A stretch of DNA of 64,000 bases from Glaciecola flavus (GCF_042646125.1 NZ_JBHRSW010000004.1:124001-188000); one strand, 5' to 3'; numbered from the stretch's first letter, positions 26,658 through 35,401 are shown. The notes: generated from the letters alone by a model not told the origin. Numbers and translations: made by a program.

Positions 26658-26924
26658 TAGGGACTGTTGACCTTTGGTGTACAAGTTTTGTTCAATTATA
26701 GTCTATCTGATCGCGGCGCAGACTTGCAGGCCTAATGGCTTAAGTCAAAAGGCTGCAAAAAGGAGCAGATAGACTATAATTGAACCCTTATGGGCAGGGC
26801 TTGTGCTTCATTTCTACTGCTTTATCGCTCCTTGATGTAGAACAACTAAACGACAGTCGCTCTGCGTTGTATAAATGAAGCACAAACCGCAGCAAAATTG
26901 CACACCAAAGGTCAACAGACCCTA
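26658..26924. mobile_element. 267-bp MITE-like element (copy B)
   Basis: Terminal inverted repeats of 27 bp with two mismatches (TAGGGACTGTTGACC.. on the left, its complement TAGGGTCTGTTGACC.. on the right) enclose two internal hairpins: a perfect 19-bp inverted repeat at 26691-26709/26766-26784 and a perfect 13-bp one at 26801-26813/26873-26885. No transposase frame is present. Both ends carry TA, consistent with TA target duplication (mariner/IS630-like), which is an inference. The right 104 bp match copy A beside the beta-lactamase gene at about 91%. The right end lies two bases past the stop of the 57-aa gene. Confidence 0.85.
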
Positions 26925-26926
26925 AG

Positions 26927-27100
26927 CTAAAACACCATCATAAGTATTTGGAGAATTAAGGCAATAGCGAGCAGTGGCAATATAAACCTTGATATCTTTC
27001 CTGCTTTTTCTTGTGAAATGCTTAAGTTCGACTTTTCGATAAGCGGAATCAGCACGATTAAAGCCAAAAACAGCACGCCCAAAATGACAAACAAATTCAT
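26927..27100 (-). CDS. Small membrane protein (57 aa)
   Basis: An ATG with GGAG ten bases upstream opens a 57-residue frame: hydrophobic helix 1 (NLFVILGVLFLALIVLIPL), a charged loop (IEKSNLSISQEKAGK) and hydrophobic helix 2 (FILPLLAIALILQILMMVF), so it is a predicted two-helix hairpin. It starts 35 bp after the ubiF stop on the same strand and is probably co-transcribed. No family is recognised. Its stop codon is followed within two bases by the MITE-like element, so the element may supply its transcript end. Confidence 0.75.
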   Translation of the reverse strand: MNLFVILGVLFLALIVLIPLIEKSNLSISQEKAGKISRFILPLLAIALILQILMMVF

Positions 27101-27135
27101 TGCTTATTTACTCCTCGTATCATAGCACGCTTTTT

Positions 27136-28293
27136 TTAGAGACCCATCGCATGTTTTAGCGCGATTTGTTTTGCCAAACCGGCTTTATCTGCCACCATCA
27201 GTGCGAGGTTTCTCATTATTTGTAGCGGTAAAACCTTGTTGCTAAAGCTTAAATATATCGCATCCATAAACGACATCACCGTTAAGTTTTGCATGCGTCT
27301 GCTTCGCGTGTACTGCTCAAATACACTCGTATATTCATGCAAACCTTTGTCGGCTAATGCATCCAATAATGCGCTGAGATCTTTAAAGCCTAGGTTTACC
27401 CCCTGCCCCGCCAGAGGGTTAATACTATGAGCCGCGTCGCCCAGTAAAACAAGACGAGAACGATAGTAGCGATTAGCATGACTTCTAGTTAATGGAAAGC
27501 TACCTCGGTCAATTAGTTCAAACTCGTCCAATTCATCTGGAAATGCATTTTGTATACATTGCTTCAATGTATCATCTGACATTTGAGCCAAGTTTGCTGA
27601 AAATGATTGATCGGCGTACCACACCAAACTTGCATAATCTTGGTACATGGGTAACAAGGCCATGGGGCCCGTTGGCGTAAATTGTTGCCATGTAATATCA
27701 GGACCGATATTTTTTAACCTAACTGAAAACACATTGGCGCGTTGCTTATATCCCCACCCCGTAGAGCCAATACCTGCCATGGTTCGGCTCCGTGAATTAG
27801 CACCATCGGCGGCAATAATGATTGACGCACGAATTTGTGTTCCATCGTCTAAACTCACCTGCCCATTTTCGCAATCTACATGTTTTGCATTCACGTTGGT
27901 TAATATGGATACACCGTCAGCATGTGATAAGCTGAGCTCTTCTAACAAGGCCAGTTGAACAATGCGATTTTCGACAAAATACCCCATTATCGACTGCTTT
28001 ACGTCTTGGGCATAAAAGCTTGTTCTTGCTTGTGGAGATTCCCAGCATTCCAGCCCAAGATAAGGTCGGTAGCGCATGTTTTCTATATGCTGCCACGCAC
28101 CGAGGGATTGCAATAAGTTAACGCTATGCAGGTTGATAGCAGAAACGCGTAAATCCGGATCTTGCTGCGGTTCAAATGTTTGCGGCATATGAGCTTCGAT
28201 AAGACATACCGACAAACCTTGTTTAGCACAGCCGATTGCACTGGCGGCACCAATCATGCCTCCGCCTATGATGCACACATCTACATTTTTCAT
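27136..28293 (-). CDS. ubiF: Ubiquinone biosynthesis FAD monooxygenase UbiF
   Basis: A 385-residue flavoprotein hydroxylase of the UbiH/UbiF/UbiI family. FAD-binding GGGMIGAASA is at about 10-19, the DG motif is in IIAADGANSRSR, and the second FAD motif GDAAHSINPLAGQGVNLG is at about 285-303. Resemblance to E. coli UbiF runs through to the C-terminus (LKHAMGL versus LKYALGL). It hydroxylates the ring at C-6 (2-octaprenyl-3-methyl-6-methoxy-benzoquinol step) in aerobic ubiquinone synthesis. The upstream ribosome site is weak. Confidence 0.93.
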   Translation of the reverse strand: MKNVDVCIIGGGMIGAASAIGCAKQGLSVCLIEAHMPQTFEPQQDPDLRVSAINLHSVNLLQSLGAWQHIENMRYRPYLGLECWESPQARTSFYAQDVKQSIMGYFVENRIVQLALLEELSLSHADGVSILTNVNAKHVDCENGQVSLDDGTQIRASIIIAADGANSRSRTMAGIGSTGWGYKQRANVFSVRLKNIGPDITWQQFTPTGPMALLPMYQDYASLVWYADQSFSANLAQMSDDTLKQCIQNAFPDELDEFELIDRGSFPLTRSHANRYYRSRLVLLGDAAHSINPLAGQGVNLGFKDLSALLDALADKGLHEYTSVFEQYTRSRRMQNLTVMSFMDAIYLSFSNKVLPLQIMRNLALMVADKAGLAKQIALKHAMGL

Positions 28294-28413
28294 CTACACG
28301 AGTTCTACTTAGTTTTAACAACACAAAAACTATATTTGTGCAAAGTATGCCACATTGAAGGATAGATGAGTATAGCCCGATACTCACGAAAAAAAGGAGA
28401 CAAGAACTGGCGT

Positions 28414-29385
28414 TTACCAGTGCACCGGTTTATGCCCAACAAAGCCCGTGTTGGGAATTTTGACTATTCGTTGATCTAATAAGCAACCCAAATACATGTC
28501 ATCGCAGTTTTTTCCACCAAACGAAAGTGAGGAAATGTTTTTAAGTGCAGCGGGATTGTTGTCTAAATGTTCTCTACCCATCGCATAATCAAGATAGGCC
28601 TTTTCTGCCTTTTGCACATGCTCCTCGTTCGATTCTTCTAAAAAAATCTGACTGCGCCCGTCAGGAAAAACACAAATCACACGGTTGCTCACTATGCTCG
28701 TCACCCAGAGGTTACCTAGCGTATCACCCACCAAGCCATCGGGAAAGGTGCCTTCTGAAAAAGTAGTAAAGAGTTGTTTATTAACAAGTGCGCCTGTCGG
28801 CGTAATCGTCCATTTAAACAATTCTCGCGAAAATGTCGCATTCGCATAAAGCGTCGTACCATCTGGACTAACCCAACACTCATTGGTGTATCCCAGATTG
28901 TCAGCCACCACTGAGGCCTTACCTTTGTCCACCAACACGATAAAGCCATCTTTACACAATGGACTGTAGCCTCGCGATCGTGGTCGCATACGTGTACTTA
29001 CTGTGATCCAAATTCGGCCTTGATGATCAATATGCACAAAATTGGTTGGGGGTAAATCAATGCCATCAATATTTTGCAGAAATGGCGTAATTTGCTTGTC
29101 ACGACTTAAGCGATAGACCCCGCCTGAATTTGCCCCTAAATGCGCCACCAAAAACGAACCATCGTTTTGTATCGCAAAACCGTTGGTTTGCAACAGCCCA
29201 TCTTCAATATCTGTGCTTTCACCTGAATATAGGGTTTGTTTACCCATCGTATCGATGCACGTCACACCGCCACGAAAATCAGAGACATATATCTCACCAT
29301 TGGCTTTTGTCAGCACACACTCAGGTCGCACTAGGTCTCGCCCAACAAACTCAAACGAATGCGAAAATTGATTAACGGCAGCCAT
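28414..29385 (-). CDS. SMP-30/gluconolactonase family protein
   Basis: A 323-residue six-bladed beta-propeller lactonase. Features include RPECVLTKANGEIYVSDFRGGV, HIDHQGRIWITVSTR, NECWVSPDGTTLYAN (metal-site Asn/Asp region) and PDGLVGDTLGNLWVTSI. Members hydrolyse sugar lactones or related esters. AAAGGA precedes the ATG. It is the last gene of a leftward run, GntR regulator, IPM-dehydrogenase-like, Gfo/Idh, SMP-30, spaced 14-22 bp apart, so a sugar-acid lactone is the likely substrate. Cytoplasmic (no signal peptide). Confidence 0.88.
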   Translation of the reverse strand: MAAVNQFSHSFEFVGRDLVRPECVLTKANGEIYVSDFRGGVTCIDTMGKQTLYSGESTDIEDGLLQTNGFAIQNDGSFLVAHLGANSGGVYRLSRDKQITPFLQNIDGIDLPPTNFVHIDHQGRIWITVSTRMRPRSRGYSPLCKDGFIVLVDKGKASVVADNLGYTNECWVSPDGTTLYANATFSRELFKWTITPTGALVNKQLFTTFSEGTFPDGLVGDTLGNLWVTSIVSNRVICVFPDGRSQIFLEESNEEHVQKAEKAYLDYAMGREHLDNNPAALKNISSLSFGGKNCDDMYLGCLLDQRIVKIPNTGFVGHKPVHW

Positions 29386-29399
29386 GCAGAAACCTTCCT

Positions 29400-30434
29400 T
29401 TAAACAGAAATGACGCGCTTTTCGTCATTCGATCGATACACTGCATCCTCAATTTCGACATTTCGAAGATATTCTGCGGCTGTATTTTCTATCGCAGTAC
29501 CTGAAACAAAGTGCTCAACCACATGTTGTGTAAACAAATACACACAATCACCACCAAAGCCTTTATCCTGCCAGTGATATTGTTGCTCTTCACTCTTTTC
29601 ACTGCCAAACAGACGTAAATAAATCGTGCCGTTGCCACTGAGGCTAATCGAACCTAATGTACCCTCGACCAACATTTCACCCATCGTTCTACGTTGATTA
29701 CTGGCAGCATGATCCAAGCAACGGTTGCCATCAAACAACCCTTGTGCGCCATTTTCGAAATCAAAGCTAATCAACCCTGAATCTTCACCTAAGATCACTG
29801 GGTTGCACCGACGCAAGCGTGCACTAACATCAGTGACTTCGCCCATCAAAAAACGAAAGGTGTCGATTAGGTGGATAGCCGTTTCGTGCACCAAGAATCT
29901 CGGCATCTTTTGAAAATAAGGCTGTCGACTTAAGTACGCATCCTCACCTTGACCATCTCCTGGGCGCAGGCGAAACGTAATATTAAGTATCTCACCAATA
30001 GCCTTATCATCCAGCAAATTTTTTATTTTGCGATACCATGGCATGAAACGAAAATTTTCATGCACAATTAGTTGCCGATTTGCCTGCTCCGCCATCGCAA
30101 CCATTCTCGCCGCGGCGGCGGCGTCTTCACCGAAGGGTTTTTGACAAATAACATGTGCACCATGCTTCAAACACGCATCTACGTATGCTTCATGAGTATT
30201 GGGTGGCGTAATAACGTCCACAATATCGGGCTTTGTTGACTTGAGCATGTCTTCAAGATCATCAAATGCATCCCCTATCTGATAGGTTTCTTTAAATGTT
30301 TCCGCATTAGACAATGTTCGGTTACATACCCCAACTAGATCAACTTTATCTATCCGCGTCCAAGCATCATAGTGAAATTGACTAAAATACCCTGTCCCCA
30401 CACATGCGACTTTCAGCCGCTCAGGTGTTTTCAC
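29400..30434 (-). CDS. Gfo/Idh/MocA family oxidoreductase
   Basis: A 344-residue NAD(P)-dependent dehydrogenase with the Rossmann motif VACVGTGYFSQFH (about 8-20) and the EKP-like motif ICQKPFG near residue 97 that carries the catalytic lysine. The C-terminal alpha/beta domain has FLVHETAIHLIDTFRFLMG, where the His and Asp are typical active-site residues. GTG start with AAAGGAG upstream. It lies between the dehydrogenase-like and lactonase genes and probably oxidises a polyol or sugar acid in the pathway that feeds OtnK/OtnC. Confidence 0.9.
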   Translation of the reverse strand: MKTPERLKVACVGTGYFSQFHYDAWTRIDKVDLVGVCNRTLSNAETFKETYQIGDAFDDLEDMLKSTKPDIVDVITPPNTHEAYVDACLKHGAHVICQKPFGEDAAAAARMVAMAEQANRQLIVHENFRFMPWYRKIKNLLDDKAIGEILNITFRLRPGDGQGEDAYLSRQPYFQKMPRFLVHETAIHLIDTFRFLMGEVTDVSARLRRCNPVILGEDSGLISFDFENGAQGLFDGNRCLDHAASNQRRTMGEMLVEGTLGSISLSGNGTIYLRLFGSEKSEEQQYHWQDKGFGGDCVYLFTQHVVEHFVSGTAIENTAAEYLRNVEIEDAVYRSNDEKRVISV

Positions 30435-30456
30435 GTAAACTCTCCTTTCACACTGA

Positions 30457-31551
30457 TTAAGAAGCGTCTAGTAGCTTTGAGATTTTATTGAAAATATCGT
30501 CGGTGCCATGGCTACCACCGAATTCGAATGGACGCAGTTCACCTGACTCATAGGCTTTTTCGACGGCTTCATTTAGCCGTTTTGCCGCCTCGCATGCCGC
30601 GGGAACATCGTGCTTGTCACCCAACCAATCTAACATCATTGCAGCAGACAAAAACATCGCGGTGGGGTTAGCTTTACCTTGCCCAACAATATCTGGTGCA
30701 CTGCCATGGCAAGGCTGGAACACCGCATGTTCGTCACCGATATCGGCAGACGGCGCCATGCCCATTCCCCCCATTAAACCGGCTCCTAGATCAGATAAGA
30801 TGTCACCAAACATGTTTTCAGTGACCATAACGTCAAAAATCCAAGGTTGTCTTACAAGCTGCAAGGCCGCCGCATCAACGTATATATGATCTGCAATAAT
30901 ATCGTCATATGGCTTAGCAACTTCATCAAAGACTTGACGGAAAAAGTAAAATGAACCAAGCACGTTAGCTTTGTCCACGCAGGTCACTCTTCCCTCATAA
31001 CCTTTTGACTTTCTGCGCTGTGCCATTTTGCAAGCAAAATTAAACACCCGTTCGCTGCCCTTTCGCGTAATGACTTGTGTATCTTCAGCACGTTCGTTAT
31101 TAATGATTTTGCCATTTTCGCGTGAAGCAAAAAGACCCTCAGTTGATTCTCTAATGAGCACAAAATCCAATGCTTGCGCCCTATCATCACCCAATGGCAG
31201 GGGTAAGCCCTTTAAAGTTTTGACTGGGCGAACACCAGCGTACAAATCCAAGGTTTCTCGTAATTCAAGTTGTGGCGCAATTTCTCTACCATCGGGATAG
31301 CGAATACTCGGCATCCCCATACACGCAAGCAATATTGCATCAGCAGATTTTGCAATATTCATCGCATCTTCCGGCAAGGATACCCCATGCTCTGCATAAT
31401 GTGCGGCTCCCGCGTCTAGTACCTTGTATTCGCATTTAATGCCAATTTGCTCGCATACTTTATCAAGTATAGTTAGGGTAATGGGGGTGATTTCACTGCC
31501 GATGCCGTCACCTGGAAATACTGCGATGGTGAATGTAGATTGTTCTTGCAT
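30457..31551 (-). CDS. Isocitrate/isopropylmalate (tartrate) dehydrogenase family protein
   Basis: A 364-residue beta-decarboxylating dehydrogenase relative. Conserved parts include the N-terminal FPGDGIGSEI, the loop LRETLDLYAGVRPV with the substrate-binding Arg, RESTEGLF, VDKANVLGSFYFF with the catalytic Lys, and the metal-binding Asp residues in TENMFGDILSDLGAG. The class includes LeuB, tartrate/D-malate dehydrogenase and homologues acting on hydroxy-acids. Context with otnK/otnC suggests a four-carbon hydroxy-acid substrate rather than leucine synthesis; no leuC/leuD are nearby. AGAGGA precedes the ATG. Confidence 0.9.
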   Translation of the reverse strand: MQEQSTFTIAVFPGDGIGSEITPITLTILDKVCEQIGIKCEYKVLDAGAAHYAEHGVSLPEDAMNIAKSADAILLACMGMPSIRYPDGREIAPQLELRETLDLYAGVRPVKTLKGLPLPLGDDRAQALDFVLIRESTEGLFASRENGKIINNERAEDTQVITRKGSERVFNFACKMAQRRKSKGYEGRVTCVDKANVLGSFYFFRQVFDEVAKPYDDIIADHIYVDAAALQLVRQPWIFDVMVTENMFGDILSDLGAGLMGGMGMAPSADIGDEHAVFQPCHGSAPDIVGQGKANPTAMFLSAAMMLDWLGDKHDVPAACEAAKRLNEAVEKAYESGELRPFEFGGSHGTDDIFNKISKLLDAS

Positions 31552-31572
31552 TTTATCCTCTAAAACTAATTC

Positions 31573-32292
31573 TCATAGTCTGTCTAAATCAAACTTCCTA
31601 ATAATACCGAGCAAATTCTGCATGCCTTTTAAGCGATGTTCAGCATGTAATTGGAAAGCCAAATCCGCATTACCAGCTTTAATTGCATTTAGTAGCGCAA
31701 CGTGGTCATCCGTTGAGTCCACTGGCTTTTTTCGGTATGGCAAGGTAAACAAACGCGCTCGGTGTGCTTGTCCCCAAAACTGCAATACCACATCAGTCAA
31801 TCGCTGATTACCACATAATACTAACAAGGCATAATGAAATGCTTCGTCGGCCATTGCCCAATCGTACAAATTGTCATTAATCAGCGCGTTTTCCATGTCT
31901 ATCGTGGTTTGCTCTAAATACTTAGCATCCTCTTCGCTTAGCAATCCTTTTGCTGACTTTTCAGCGACAAGCCGAGCAGCCTGAGGCTCAAGTGCACACA
32001 ATATATCATAGATCTCGCTCATATCCTGTTCATTGATGGGCTTAATCGATACGCCGTGGCGAGGTGTAATTTCTATTAAGCCTTCACGTTCTAACTGAAT
32101 ACATGCTTCTCTTACCGGCGTGCGGCTCATATCCAAAGATTTCGCCAGCTCAGTCTCGAGTATTTTTTCCCCTGCTTTGAAGGAATTATCTAAAATCTTC
32201 TGCCGTAAAATTCGATAAGCTAACTGCGTTCTCGACGTCTTACTCGTACTGCCGTTAACTGTATGTTCATCGATTCGTAGTTGTAAAGTCAT
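31573..32292 (-). CDS. GntR family regulator, FCD (FadR) subfamily
   Basis: A 239-residue repressor-type protein with an N-terminal winged helix (LAYRILRQKILDNSFKAGEK, LAKSLDMSRTPVREACIQLE) and a C-terminal FCD ligand domain (about 95-225) with metal-type residues (MADEAFHYALL, QLHAEH). It heads the leftward sugar-acid operon and is divergent from otnK. A perfect ATGTATACAT dyad in the shared promoter region and a second identical copy before the GntP permease gene fit the FadR-family consensus, so it likely controls itself, both operons and the permease. The effector is probably the sugar acid. Confidence 0.93.
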   Translation of the reverse strand: MTLQLRIDEHTVNGSTSKTSRTQLAYRILRQKILDNSFKAGEKILETELAKSLDMSRTPVREACIQLEREGLIEITPRHGVSIKPINEQDMSEIYDILCALEPQAARLVAEKSAKGLLSEEDAKYLEQTTIDMENALINDNLYDWAMADEAFHYALLVLCGNQRLTDVVLQFWGQAHRARLFTLPYRKKPVDSTDDHVALLNAIKAGNADLAFQLHAEHRLKGMQNLLGIIRKFDLDRL

Positions 32293-32369
32293 ACTTTAGT
32301 GAACCCGTTTATGTTATTTTATCAATGAAACATCATTTTTATGTTTACAATTTATCTCAATTGAAAAAT

Positions 32370-32381
32370 AATGTATACATT
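32370..32381. promoter_or_regulatory. GntR operator candidate in the regulator/otnK intergenic region
   Basis: AATGTATACATT is a perfect 12-bp palindrome, 74 bp before otnK and 77 bp before the divergent regulator gene. The same 12 bases occur at 40907-40918 ahead of the GntP permease gene. The core TGTATACA suits FadR/FCD-type GntR proteins. Confidence 0.75.
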
Positions 32382-32455
32382 AATTGTTAAAAAGTTTTAA
32401 AATGTTTTCTACGATATTGGTCAATACAGCAGAAAACGCCTAATAATGGTGATTC

Positions 32456-33763
32456 ATGGTAGCAGAAAAAACAAAAAAGGAAGCGGTTAATCCAATATTA
32501 GGCTGTATCGCTGACGATTTCACTGGCGCGTCAGACATGGCCAGTTTTCTTCGCAAAGGCGGCTTAAATACAATCCAAATAAATGGTGTGCCCGACGAGA
32601 CGATAGATATCGATACAGATGTTGACGCTATCGTTATTGCACTTAAGACTCGCACCTGTGATAAACAAGTAGCAATTAATGAAAGCTTGCGCTCATTGTC
32701 ATGGCTACAAGAAAAAAAATGCCATCGTTTTTATTTTAAGTACTGCTCTACCTTTGATTCAACAGAAACAGGCAATATTGGACCGGTGATTGATGCATTG
32801 ATGGACGCAATTTCATGTTCTCAAACGCTCGTCTGTCCAGCCTTACCCGTTAATGGACGCACGGTATACAATGGACACTTATTTGTACATGGCGAGCTTT
32901 TAAACCGAAGCCCTATGGCTGATCACCCTCTGACGCCGATGAAAGACAGCGATCTTTCCGTTTTGCTCAACCAACAAGTGGCACCAGAATTTCGCGGCAC
33001 TTGTGGTCACATTCGTTACCCTGAACTTAGTCACTTAGACACCCAAACGCAAGTACCTCCAGCACGTTACATTATTGCCGATGCACTTGACACTGAACAT
33101 CTACGAATTCTTGCAAATTACTTTGCCACTCACGCTGATTTTCCATTGTTAACAGGGGGTTCTGGCCTAGCTGAATTTTTGGGACAGGCCTACCGACAAA
33201 AAGCTTGGCTAAACAAAACGTCGGCAGCAATGAAAGAAACACGGCTGCCTTCTCCAGTGTTGATTATTGCGGGAAGTTGTTCAAAAGCGACCCAAGGCCA
33301 AGTTGCGCATATAAAATCAAGCATACCGTCTTTGAACGTAGATCCAAATGCACTGGTTAGTGGAGAGCAAGATGCGACAAGTATCGAACAATGGCTGAGT
33401 GAACAACAAAGCAAATCAGTGATCTTGTATTCGACTGATAAGCCCGAAAATGTGAGCGCTAATCAAGAAAAACTCGGACAAGCCCACGCGGCTGAAATAA
33501 TTGAGCATGCGCTGGCTGCGGCGGCAAGGTATGCTGCTAAATCTGGGCAATTTCGCAATATCATTGTTGCGGGAGGTGAAACCTCAGGTGCCGTTGTTTC
33601 GGCGCTCAATATAAAACGTTTTGTAATTGGCGAAAGTGTCGCGCCAGGCGTCCCCCTGATGCGCGCACAAACGGTATATGGTGACCTTCAGCTCGCACTT
33701 AAATCGGGTAACTTTGGCGATTTCGACTTTTTCTCATCTACTATGGAAGCAATGACACTATGA
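32456..33763 (+). CDS. otnK: 3-oxo-tetronate kinase OtnK (four-carbon acid sugar kinase)
   Basis: A 435-residue member of the OtnK/DUF1537 kinase family. Two lobes are seen: the N-terminal substrate domain with CIADDFTGASDMASFLRKGG (Asp pair characteristic of the family) and FYFKYCSTFDSTETGNIGPV, and the C-terminal nucleotide-binding domain with NIIVAGGETSGAVVSAL and ESVAPGVPLM. The enzyme phosphorylates 3-oxo-tetronate (or a related four-carbon acid) at O-4. Translationally coupled to otnC by an ATGA overlap. Named by family; the exact substrate is not proven. Confidence 0.92.
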   Translation: MVAEKTKKEAVNPILGCIADDFTGASDMASFLRKGGLNTIQINGVPDETIDIDTDVDAIVIALKTRTCDKQVAINESLRSLSWLQEKKCHRFYFKYCSTFDSTETGNIGPVIDALMDAISCSQTLVCPALPVNGRTVYNGHLFVHGELLNRSPMADHPLTPMKDSDLSVLLNQQVAPEFRGTCGHIRYPELSHLDTQTQVPPARYIIADALDTEHLRILANYFATHADFPLLTGGSGLAEFLGQAYRQKAWLNKTSAAMKETRLPSPVLIIAGSCSKATQGQVAHIKSSIPSLNVDPNALVSGEQDATSIEQWLSEQQSKSVILYSTDKPENVSANQEKLGQAHAAEIIEHALAAAARYAAKSGQFRNIIVAGGETSGAVVSALNIKRFVIGESVAPGVPLMRAQTVYGDLQLALKSGNFGDFDFFSSTMEAMTL

Positions 33764-34410
33764 GCAACAACTCTGTAATAACGATTGAACAGGCCAAAAA
33801 AGACATCATTGATGTTGGAAAGTCGATTTTTGACCGAGGTTTAACTTGTGGCTCTTCCGCTAATATTAGTGTAAAAATCCAAGACGGCTACGTCGTCACG
33901 CCAACAAACTCATGTATCGGTTTTTTAAAACCCGACACCTTGTCTGTTTTAGATAGTGATGGAAAGCTTGTCTCAGGTGACAAACCATCAAAAGAATTTA
34001 TTTTGCATGAAGCCTTTTATCAACAACGTCCCGATGCGAATTCGGTTATACATCTACATAGCTCTTATGCAACAGCCGTATCATGCTTTGACAAATTAGA
34101 CGAAAACGATGTGGTCACTCCCTACACCCCGTATTTGATCATGAGGCTGGGAGCCATTTGTCTCATCCCCTACTTTCCACCGGGTGACACCTTGCTGGCA
34201 GATGCCGTGGCGCAAAAAGCGGCCAATTACGCAGGAATACTGATGGCTAACCACGGTCCAATTGTCGCTGGGAATAACTTGTGGAGTACCATGTATGCCA
34301 TAGAAGAGTTAGAGGAAAGCTGCAAAATGATGGTGCTACTTCAACAACACCAGACGCGACAATTAAGCCCAGCTGACCGCCAAACCCTGATTGACAAATT
34401 TAAAAAATAG
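33760..34410 (+). CDS. otnC: 3-oxo-tetronate 4-phosphate decarboxylase OtnC (class II aldolase family)
   Basis: A 216-residue class II aldolase/adducin-fold protein. The zinc-ligand histidines are in VIHLHSSYAT and in NHGPI, and the phosphate-binding N-terminal SSANISVKI and catalytic SKEFILHEAFYQ are present. OtnC decarboxylates 3-oxo-tetronate 4-phosphate to dihydroxyacetone phosphate, so otnK and otnC together give glycolytic entry. ATGA overlap with otnK. Followed by a small ABM protein gene after 12 bp in the same operon. Confidence 0.92.
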   Translation: MSNNSVITIEQAKKDIIDVGKSIFDRGLTCGSSANISVKIQDGYVVTPTNSCIGFLKPDTLSVLDSDGKLVSGDKPSKEFILHEAFYQQRPDANSVIHLHSSYATAVSCFDKLDENDVVTPYTPYLIMRLGAICLIPYFPPGDTLLADAVAQKAANYAGILMANHGPIVAGNNLWSTMYAIEELEESCKMMVLLQQHQTRQLSPADRQTLIDKFKK

Positions 34411-34422
34411 AAAAGGATAAGC

Positions 34423-34710
34423 ATGTTTGTTGTTACCGTAGAGTTTGAAATTGACCCAAGCCATATTCAAGACTTCATGCCAGCGATGCTAGAAAATGCT
34501 GAAAAAAGTAAAACACTAGAAGACGGTTGCATTTATTTTGATGTCTGCCAAGATCAAGACGCTTCGCATTTAGTTTTTTTATACGAAATATACAAATTAG
34601 AAAGTGATTTTACTTTGCATCTACAAAGCCAGCATTTTCAGGATTTTGATAAGCTAGTTTCCCCATGGGTACAAAAAAAATCAGTAAAAACATGGACTAA
34701 ATGCGATTAA
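34423..34710 (+). CDS. Antibiotic biosynthesis monooxygenase (ABM) domain protein
   Basis: A 95-residue ferredoxin-like dimeric barrel protein. Motifs include FVVTVEFEIDPSHIQDFMPAM, LEDGCIYFDVCQDQD and LYEIYKLESDFTLHLQSQHF, as in YgiN-like putative monooxygenases. AAGGA precedes the ATG. It is third in the otnK-otnC operon, so it may handle a pathway intermediate or a side reaction, but members have very diverse roles (quinol oxidation, haem degradation, isomerase-like steps). Function is uncertain. Confidence 0.85.
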   Translation: MFVVTVEFEIDPSHIQDFMPAMLENAEKSKTLEDGCIYFDVCQDQDASHLVFLYEIYKLESDFTLHLQSQHFQDFDKLVSPWVQKKSVKTWTKCD

Positions 34711-34734
34711 CTCAAATGACTATATGGAGTATTC

Positions 34735-35112
34735 GTGTCCTCATCTCTCAACGATACAAATTTTAAGGCAATTCAAGCCCTTAGTGCGGATAAACGTTAT
34801 CAATACCTGATTAAGCAAGCGTTGCTCAACAAGGAAATTTGGATCCTTAAAGATACACATGGTTGTGTGATGCTCAACTCTGATGAAGAAGATTGTATTC
34901 CCATCTGGCCTCATAAAGAGTTTGCCGATGCTTGGGCGACAGACGACTGGAAGGGGTGCAAAGCACAAGGGATTGAATTGGACACATGGCTCAGCCGTTG
35001 GACTGAAGGGCTACTCGAAGACGGCATTGCCGTTGCAGTGTTCCCAGATGCAAATAGCGAAGGGCTCGTGGTGTACCCTGATGAATTTGACGCGTCCTTG
35101 CGTAAGACCTAA
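34735..35112 (+). CDS. DUF2750 domain protein
   Basis: A 125-residue cytoplasmic protein of the DUF2750 family. It starts at GTG (34735) with GGAG five bases upstream. Typical elements are KRYQYLIKQALLNKEIWIL, GCVMLNSDEEDCIPIWPHKEFA and LLEDGIAVAVFPDANSEGLVVYPDEF. Rich in Trp and acidic residues. It follows the ABM gene by 24 bp and may be read through from the otn operon or be an unrelated downstream gene. Function unknown. Confidence 0.85.
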   Translation: MSSSLNDTNFKAIQALSADKRYQYLIKQALLNKEIWILKDTHGCVMLNSDEEDCIPIWPHKEFADAWATDDWKGCKAQGIELDTWLSRWTEGLLEDGIAVAVFPDANSEGLVVYPDEFDASLRKT

Positions 35113-35116
35113 AAGC

Positions 35117-35401
35117 TTAACAACTCACTGGTCTAAGTATATCGTTGCGCCAATTTTGCAGTCTACGCCAATAGTCATTTAGCTGCAGTTTGACGCTACG
35201 GTTTAATCGAAGTTTCAACTGGGGAGCTAGACCTTTATAAAACAGCACAGACGAAACAAACAACAACGCTAATATCGCAAGCTTGCTGAGTTTAACGGTT
35301 GTGATTAGCGAAGCTAGCATCAAAAATACACTGACAACAATACCAGCAGTCCCTAACAGCAAAGCTAAATCCCTGAAGTTTTGTCTCACATTTGTGTTCA
35401 T
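35117..35401 (-). CDS. Small hypothetical membrane protein
   Basis: About 94 residues starting at the ATG at 35401, which has AAGGGGAG upstream; the longer frame to 35461 has no site. Two hydrophobic helices (about 15-32 and 37-56) are followed by a basic, amphipathic tail (LRLNRSVKLQLNDYWRRLQNWRND). No family is recognised. It is 126 bp downstream of the DUF6768-like gene on the same strand, so it may belong to the same ECF-sigma operon or have its own promoter. It ends four bases from the convergent DUF2750 gene. Confidence 0.75.
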   Translation of the reverse strand: MNTNVRQNFRDLALLLGTAGIVVSVFLMLASLITTVKLSKLAILALLFVSSVLFYKGLAPQLKLRLNRSVKLQLNDYWRRLQNWRNDILRPVSC

